From NCBI GenBank assembly GCA_002345825.1, contig DDWD01000081.1, positions 1 to 10,420 of the forward strand: a DNA stretch of 10,420 nt, written 5' to 3'. The translations under genes and the position numbers were made by a program. The stretch comes from Bacteroidales bacterium UBA2295. Lineage in GTDB: Bacteria > Bacteroidota > Bacteroidia > Bacteroidales > Tenuifilaceae. Shown here one piece after another: positions 7,801 to 10,420 of this stretch (position 1 is the first letter of the stretch; each line of letters opens with the position of its first letter). The notes below the pieces were generated by a model. The model saw only the letters and a program-made list of their open reading frames with translations. It was not told the origin of the DNA and did no database searches.

Positions 7801-7910
7801 AGCCACACCTCAAGATTGGTTAGAGGTTTCTCAACTATCGGAGCGAGGTTGTCTGAAACCAGCCCTTTTATATTTTGCAGATGATTGTCAATGCGCTTAT
7901 CGATATTCAT
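4872..7910 (-). CDS. Large P-loop ATPase-like protein with C-terminal winged helix, function unknown
   Basis: A 1012-residue soluble protein with no signal peptide or membrane segment. Residues 1 to about 660 are helical, rich in Lys/Glu/Leu with coiled-coil character (about 240-320, 470-600) and a basic-aromatic patch (about 138-184, e.g. WKQRIPIRKL). I recognise no domain there. Residues about 660-930 form an AAA/STAND-like NTPase: Walker A is GEKGSGIS (705-712) with Ile711 where the Lys should be, Walker B is FVLILDR (773-779), and a strand NIFWICTC (807-814) sits where sensor 1 is expected, followed by YFPSVVEMEKLD and RHKTSGYYLKF (853-863). Residues about 945-1005 look like a winged helix-turn-helix (DATELASMLNIGIRQAKLLLMRLADRGIV), a usual end of ORC/Cdc6- and STAND-type ATPases. 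It is first in a probable operon with the MscS-like gene 33 bases downstream. It could regulate or assemble that channel; this is inference. Confidence 0.85.
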   Translation of the reverse strand: MNIDKRIDNHLQNIKGLVSDNLAPIVEKPLTNLEVWLASYINLSQKHIEELEGFEDEEDSIRILLEHIRFRNDMLTALDEWIGDRISLSRKQCLGAFDDELFKFIKKLPKHWVTNQAEERFKPIPSDEFREKLIKLLKRLGFWFYSTPTRTGNLFRKIFKKSAKQTPRWKQRIPIRKLSSWYFGNHFLHKFIDIADEAYKQSALLANEMWKVDNELYEHINKFALNEINKEEFTQGWKDTHQKKLRSIKRKVTSQRTKLVKLLDEGLNSIDEHFVQQAKIGGTLEFKSFKHREAKRKRDLSKIKKRYTNQLNNRFNTLYILADDWKFNQEIYVLTTNAQKAGLHFKYRLQGKAEVVGEPLAKIPEFIAKIKESIELKDLDEFKKSIQLLKYNAGKILINGIIGEITDTLFKQDFPLIIDDAESKLLSDLGKMTQQRILVEGFDPSQAYPSKALGSISANQLIEFEMTDSVQKSVKTIKLEALETLEKIRLQLDELGRMVMFGLDTSLVILNEKGGDALPESIENAISGIERANSKYKDLSQNFSDFINSLQNNFGEAVNEFSQSLIELTNNSTVEKIRYRIAKAKAIRKGQLIIKHIKNIVPSVKHWVLKMRKLISIKSIKSIGYVKNKLGIQKIAKEISVEISEFLTKSDLSFKKLPFVYRRLFVNEPLKDQGFYHARTKESNTLKLSFEKWQTGNYMPVLIIGEKGSGISSFLDIFAQQQLAKSLIVKSVVLTERILTQEHLLKFLGESIRESAFTSPQDFVTYVQQQEPFVLILDRLQMLYLREPGGFKCFKHLFELISSTSRNIFWICTCGIYASSYLNKAVGLRGYFPSVVEMEKLDAKNIEHIIMLRHKTSGYYLKFNPSANDLASRAFTKLNEKQQQDHLHTKYFEQLNIFTKSNIAFALQLWIRSIDKIEENTCHLNSLDDVDFSFMMNLEQEVVFGLHNLLLHERLDATELASMLNIGIRQAKLLLMRLADRGIVTDKEGFYKIHPLLYRQTVQLLTDKNLIY

Positions 7911-7931
7911 AATGCTTAGGTTGAATGTAAA

Positions 7932-7965
7932 GTATAGGTTTGCTATGCAGATAGCAAACCCATAC
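7932..7965 (-). repeat. Strong hairpin in the leader of the ATPase-channel operon
   Basis: A 10-bp perfect stem GGTTTGCTAT / ATAGCAAACC with a 4-base loop is extended by GTAT/ATAC. The joining position is A/C on the plus strand but a G-U pair on the minus-strand RNA, giving 15 continuous pairs only in the direction of the ATPase transcript. It ends 21 bases before the ATG at 7910. It may be a 5' leader stem-loop, an operator, or, less well because only TTTACATT follows, a terminator for the upstream gene. Confidence 0.7.
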
Positions 7966-7994
7966 CAAATTTAGTATAAATAGCATTTAGACAA
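7966..7994 (-). promoter_or_regulatory. Candidate promoter of the ATPase-channel operon
   Basis: On the minus strand TTG (7994-7992) lies 18 bases upstream of TAAATTTG (7973-7966), a perfect TAnnTTTG -7 box. Transcription should start around 7961, so the mRNA would begin essentially with the hairpin at 7932-7965 and have a leader of about 50 bases. Confidence 0.5.
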
Positions 7995-8014
7995 CCTCTC
8001 TTTGAGGTTTTTTT
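7993..8014 (+). terminator. Terminator-like hairpin oriented on the plus strand
   Basis: AACCTC (7993-7998) pairs with GAGGTT (8004-8009) around TCTTT, followed on the plus strand by an unbroken T-run to 8014. On the minus strand, the direction of both flanking genes, the T-run would precede the stem and GTCT would follow it. It therefore fits termination of a plus-strand (antisense) transcript rather than of the PEPCK-like gene. The 6-bp stem is short. Confidence 0.4.
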
Positions 8015-8038
8015 CTGCGCTATAAGTCCTGCAAGAGC

Positions 8039-9964
8039 TTATACCTCGCCAATCTGGGGGAAATTATATTCGTAATTCAAGGGAATAATGTCGTTGTATG
8101 ATTCCATTGTACCATTCGCCAAGCAGGTTTCAATAATTTTGCGGCCCACCGGATGAAGCTCAGGGGTTAAATATTGGGGCAACTCCTTTTTAAAGAAGTC
8201 AAATAGGATCTTTGCACCAGCATCGTAGCCCTCTGTTCCCACATCCACCTGATGGTGCACCTGCAAAAATCGCTTGGGCACGCTTGCTCCCTCAATGGTT
8301 AAGTATTTTAGCTCGTAGCCTAACAGCGAGCAGCGAGCCTCTTGGTACTGGTCGGTGCGAAGCTTAGCACTTCCCCTGCGAGTTAGGTATTCCCGCATGA
8401 GCAATTGTGGCTTAAAGCCAACCTTCCATGCACCAATGTGCTGGTTCGGTACCAGGGTGTATCGGGTGCGGGGGTTATCCATAATCTGTTCAAGCAGTAG
8501 GTTTGCATGCCTCACCCTAAGACCCGAAGCGAATGGCCAGTAGGAACCTACTCCCTCCGACTCCATACCATCGCCACCCACAATGCTGGGGTTGCCATAT
8601 CCACGGGGCGAAACCAATCGCCATAACCACGCCAAAGCTGGCGGTAAAATATGGAATAAGCCCAAAATGCCATAGGTGGGATTTTCCTTTGTGCAAGGTG
8701 GGGTACGTACCCCAAAGCTACGTACATCAACCGAGATGGGCGACCCAATTACATTGGGCATACTCTCGCGGGGCAAAACCACCCTTGGGTTTGGGCATCG
8801 CTTACCGGGTGCATCCTCAATATGATTCCACGCCAGTGCAGTGCTGTCAGGAATTGTGTCGATATTTAAAAACAATAGCGGTTTGCTAGGGTTTATGGTA
8901 ATTTTTTCGAGAAGCGGATCGTCGCCATACTCCTGTATGCTATCTACCCTAATAAACCACGAGTTTTCAGCATCGGAAACCCAAAGTTTGCCGTTATCCT
9001 TTTGTATCGATGGGTGGCAAAAAGCCATATCATCGGTTACAGGGTTGAATGAGCAGAACATGGGAAGGTTTATGAATCGCGATTCGCCGGTTATAATATT
9101 CTGACCTATCTTGATATCACCCTTAGGTTCACGTACAATGGTTTGTAGCATCTCGCTTTTTCCGCCACCACTGGCACCCTCATGCATAAACGTGGTGATA
9201 TTGTCGTAAGGGCTTATCACCTGAACCGTTGAGCAGTGGGCAGTTACCCAACCCTCGCGCTCGCCCTTGGTGAGCAGTGCTCCGTAAAGACCCTTTTTGG
9301 CGCTGGGGCCTGGGTATAGGTTGTACGAGTATATTTCATGAAGCGTTTGGGTGCGGTTATGCACAACCACTTGTTTCCCCTCGAAATGAGTATGGCGGAA
9401 TGGGGGTGCAACGTATATTACCGACTCCACCTTAAAATCGCTGTTTAGCTCCTCGATGGGGACAATTTGCTGAAGCATTGCTAGCCCCAAAGCAAAGAAA
9501 CCTGCATTGGCAGGTGCAATGGCTATACCGCCTACTCCAATACCGTTGCGGCCAGCAAAGTAAAAGAACGCAGCCAGCTCTTGATTTTTAAGCCATTCGA
9601 ATGTTTCGGCTTTTAGGCTGCAGAATTCGTAATTATACTTATCGCGAAAGCGAGTTTTATCGCTGGGCAAATCGTCGGCAATAACCATGGTGCCAGGATC
9701 GCGACGACGCATATATGGTTCGGTATAGTTGGCCGAAACGCCATTGGTAACCCTATGTACTATGGCCTCGGTGAATTCCCCTTTTCCCGGTACATCGTAC
9801 TTCACCTCGTAGGTGCTTTTACCCTCGCCACCCAGTGCGGCTATGGCCAGCTCATCGGTTGTGTTAAAAAGGGTGTACCCCTTGCAGCTGTTTAGTAACT
9901 CTTCAGCATCACTCGGAATGGTCACTCCTTTGGCGCGCAGTGTTTCAAATAGGTTGCTCATCAT
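8039..9964 (-). CDS. PEP carboxykinase-like P-loop protein (probably DUF4914 family)
   Basis: A 641-residue cytosolic protein, about 100 residues longer than ATP-type PEP carboxykinase. Its motifs follow PEPCK order, by comparison from memory with E. coli Pck: RRRDPG (86-91) like the oxaloacetate-binding GRSPKD, SAKKG (221-225) like EMKKG with the metal Lys, TAHCS (241-245) like MHCSA, P-loop GASGGGKS (263-270), TDD (310-312) like kinase-2, ENSWFIRVDSI (333-343) like EGGCYAKTI, NPRVVLP (392-398) like NTRVSYP, and SFGVRTPP (416-423) like AFGVLPP. So the nucleotide, metal and substrate residues appear present. I believe Pfam lists this family as DUF4914; I know of no assigned reaction. It could be a divergent PEPCK or a kinase on another carboxylate. 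ATG 9964 is chosen; 9961 is adjacent. It follows lysA by 55 bases without a terminator, so co-transcription is possible. Confidence 0.8.
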   Translation of the reverse strand: MMSNLFETLRAKGVTIPSDAEELLNSCKGYTLFNTTDELAIAALGGEGKSTYEVKYDVPGKGEFTEAIVHRVTNGVSANYTEPYMRRRDPGTMVIADDLPSDKTRFRDKYNYEFCSLKAETFEWLKNQELAAFFYFAGRNGIGVGGIAIAPANAGFFALGLAMLQQIVPIEELNSDFKVESVIYVAPPFRHTHFEGKQVVVHNRTQTLHEIYSYNLYPGPSAKKGLYGALLTKGEREGWVTAHCSTVQVISPYDNITTFMHEGASGGGKSEMLQTIVREPKGDIKIGQNIITGESRFINLPMFCSFNPVTDDMAFCHPSIQKDNGKLWVSDAENSWFIRVDSIQEYGDDPLLEKITINPSKPLLFLNIDTIPDSTALAWNHIEDAPGKRCPNPRVVLPRESMPNVIGSPISVDVRSFGVRTPPCTKENPTYGILGLFHILPPALAWLWRLVSPRGYGNPSIVGGDGMESEGVGSYWPFASGLRVRHANLLLEQIMDNPRTRYTLVPNQHIGAWKVGFKPQLLMREYLTRRGSAKLRTDQYQEARCSLLGYELKYLTIEGASVPKRFLQVHHQVDVGTEGYDAGAKILFDFFKKELPQYLTPELHPVGRKIIETCLANGTMESYNDIIPLNYEYNFPQIGEV

Positions 9965-10019
9965 TTTATTTTGATTTGTTTGTCCAATACTCCTTTGGTT
10001 CAGAATTGATCCCCCTTGC

Positions 10020-10420
10020 TTACTCAGCCATCATCTCTATGGTGGCCTCACTACCAGCAGTAAAAATGCTTGGTGTTATATTTCGGAGGTTGTAACGCGA
10101 GCTCATCGACTCACCGTATGCACCTGCCGAACGGATGGCCAGCAGATCGCCGCGCATAAGTTTTGGCAGCTCAATCTGGGTGCCAAACACATCGCTACTT
10201 TCGCAAATAGGACCCACTACATCGTAGGTCTCACAGGGATTTTCGGTTTGATGTATGCAGTAAATGCTATGCTTGGCTTGGTACAGTGCGGGTCTAATTA
10301 GGTTATTCATTCCTGCATCAACAACAGCAAAGGAGCGATCCTCACCCCGTTTAATGTATAGTACTCTGGTGAGCAGCTCGCCGCATTGACCAACCAGTGA
10401 TCGTCCCGGTTCAAAATGGA
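10020..10420 (-). CDS. lysA: Diaminopimelate decarboxylase, C-terminal 132 codons (runs off right edge)
   Basis: LysA is a PLP-dependent fold-III decarboxylase that converts meso-diaminopimelate to L-lysine, the last step of lysine synthesis. The visible segment shows the C-terminal landmarks in order: EPGRSLVGQCGELLTRVLY (phosphate-binding and sheet region), VVDAGMNNLIRPALY, GPICESSDVFG (the Cys-Glu-Ser of the substrate-binding site contributed across the dimer), MRGDLLAI, and AYGESMSSRYN before the C-terminus. The reading frame continues upstream without a stop to the window edge, so the ATG at 10310 within the DAGMNN motif is internal, not the start. Homologous carboxynorspermidine decarboxylases lack this CESSD pattern. 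The PEPCK-like gene follows 55 bases downstream on the same strand; no metabolic link is obvious. Confidence 0.95.
   Translation of the reverse strand, partial: HFEPGRSLVGQCGELLTRVLYIKRGEDRSFAVVDAGMNNLIRPALYQAKHSIYCIHQTENPCETYDVVGPICESSDVFGTQIELPKLMRGDLLAIRSAGAYGESMSSRYNLRNITPSIFTAGSEATIEMMAE

Noticed and set aside
3822..7910. Calling the ATPase-channel pair an anti-phage system.
   Set aside because: There is no nuclease, cyclase, TIR or other known effector, no mobile element, and both flanks are housekeeping genes. Kept only as one possible role within the module finding.
7932..7965. Calling this hairpin the intrinsic terminator of the PEPCK-like gene.
   Set aside because: The stem is strong, but on the minus strand it is followed by TTTACATT instead of a T-run, and a consensus -7 box directly precedes it, so a leader or operator role fits better.
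8533..8889. A 118-codon open frame on the plus strand, inside the PEPCK-like gene.
   Set aside because: It lies wholly antisense to a gene with clear family motifs, and its translation is rich in His, Pro and Trp with no domain character; a shadow frame.
10020..10310. Treating this as a complete 96-residue protein.
   Set aside because: The frame stays open to the window edge and encodes continuous LysA sequence upstream, including the EPGRSLVGQCGELL segment; the ATG at 10310 is internal.
1..10420. tRNA, rRNA, CRISPR array, insertion sequence, attachment site or replication origin.
   Set aside because: I saw no cloverleaf, no regularly spaced repeats, no transposase frame with terminal inverted repeats and no iteron-like clusters anywhere in the window.

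Overview
The window looks like a chromosomal stretch from a member of the Bacteroidota, most likely Bacteroidales. The reasons are the long-form IspG, promoter-like elements of the Bacteroidota type (TAnnTTTG at -7 with TTG about 19-20 bases upstream), A/T-rich leaders instead of Shine-Dalgarno sites before start codons, and a protein family set typical of that phylum. The genus cannot be read from the sequence. I see no mobile element, tRNA, rRNA or CRISPR array, and codon style appears even throughout.

Layout, left to right. (1) The N-terminal 395 codons of ispG, the penultimate enzyme of the MEP isoprenoid pathway, run leftward out of the window (1-1186). (2) Divergently, a tandem universal stress protein (1338-2201) is followed by a 260-base gap with two hairpins, then a stand-alone response-regulator receiver domain (2462-2830) closed by a clear intrinsic terminator (2859-2891). 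(3) A classical small MscS channel (2934-3812) follows, preceded by a perfect palindrome. (4) Tail to tail with it, only 9 bases away, lies a leftward pair: a 1012-residue P-loop ATPase with a C-terminal winged helix (7910-4872) and, 33 bases downstream, a second MscS-like channel with a cleavable signal peptide (4838-3822). (5) Upstream, also leftward, are a 641-residue PEP-carboxykinase-like protein (9964-8039; probably the family listed as DUF4914) and the last 132 codons of lysA, diaminopimelate decarboxylase (10420-10020).

How the genes fit together. ispG and lysA are housekeeping biosynthesis. The middle has a stress and membrane-tension theme: Usp, a lone receiver and two distinct MscS channels. 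The most unusual part is the ATPase-channel pair. The ATPase is large, soluble, helical and basic, its Walker A lysine is replaced by isoleucine, and it appears to share a transcript with an MscS channel. A perfect hairpin sits at the predicted 5' end of that transcript. I propose it as a candidate uncharacterised ATPase-gated or ATPase-assembled mechanosensitive channel module; its function is inference.

No stretch over 300 bases lacks a gene. The largest gap (2202-2461) holds two hairpins and a weak promoter candidate.
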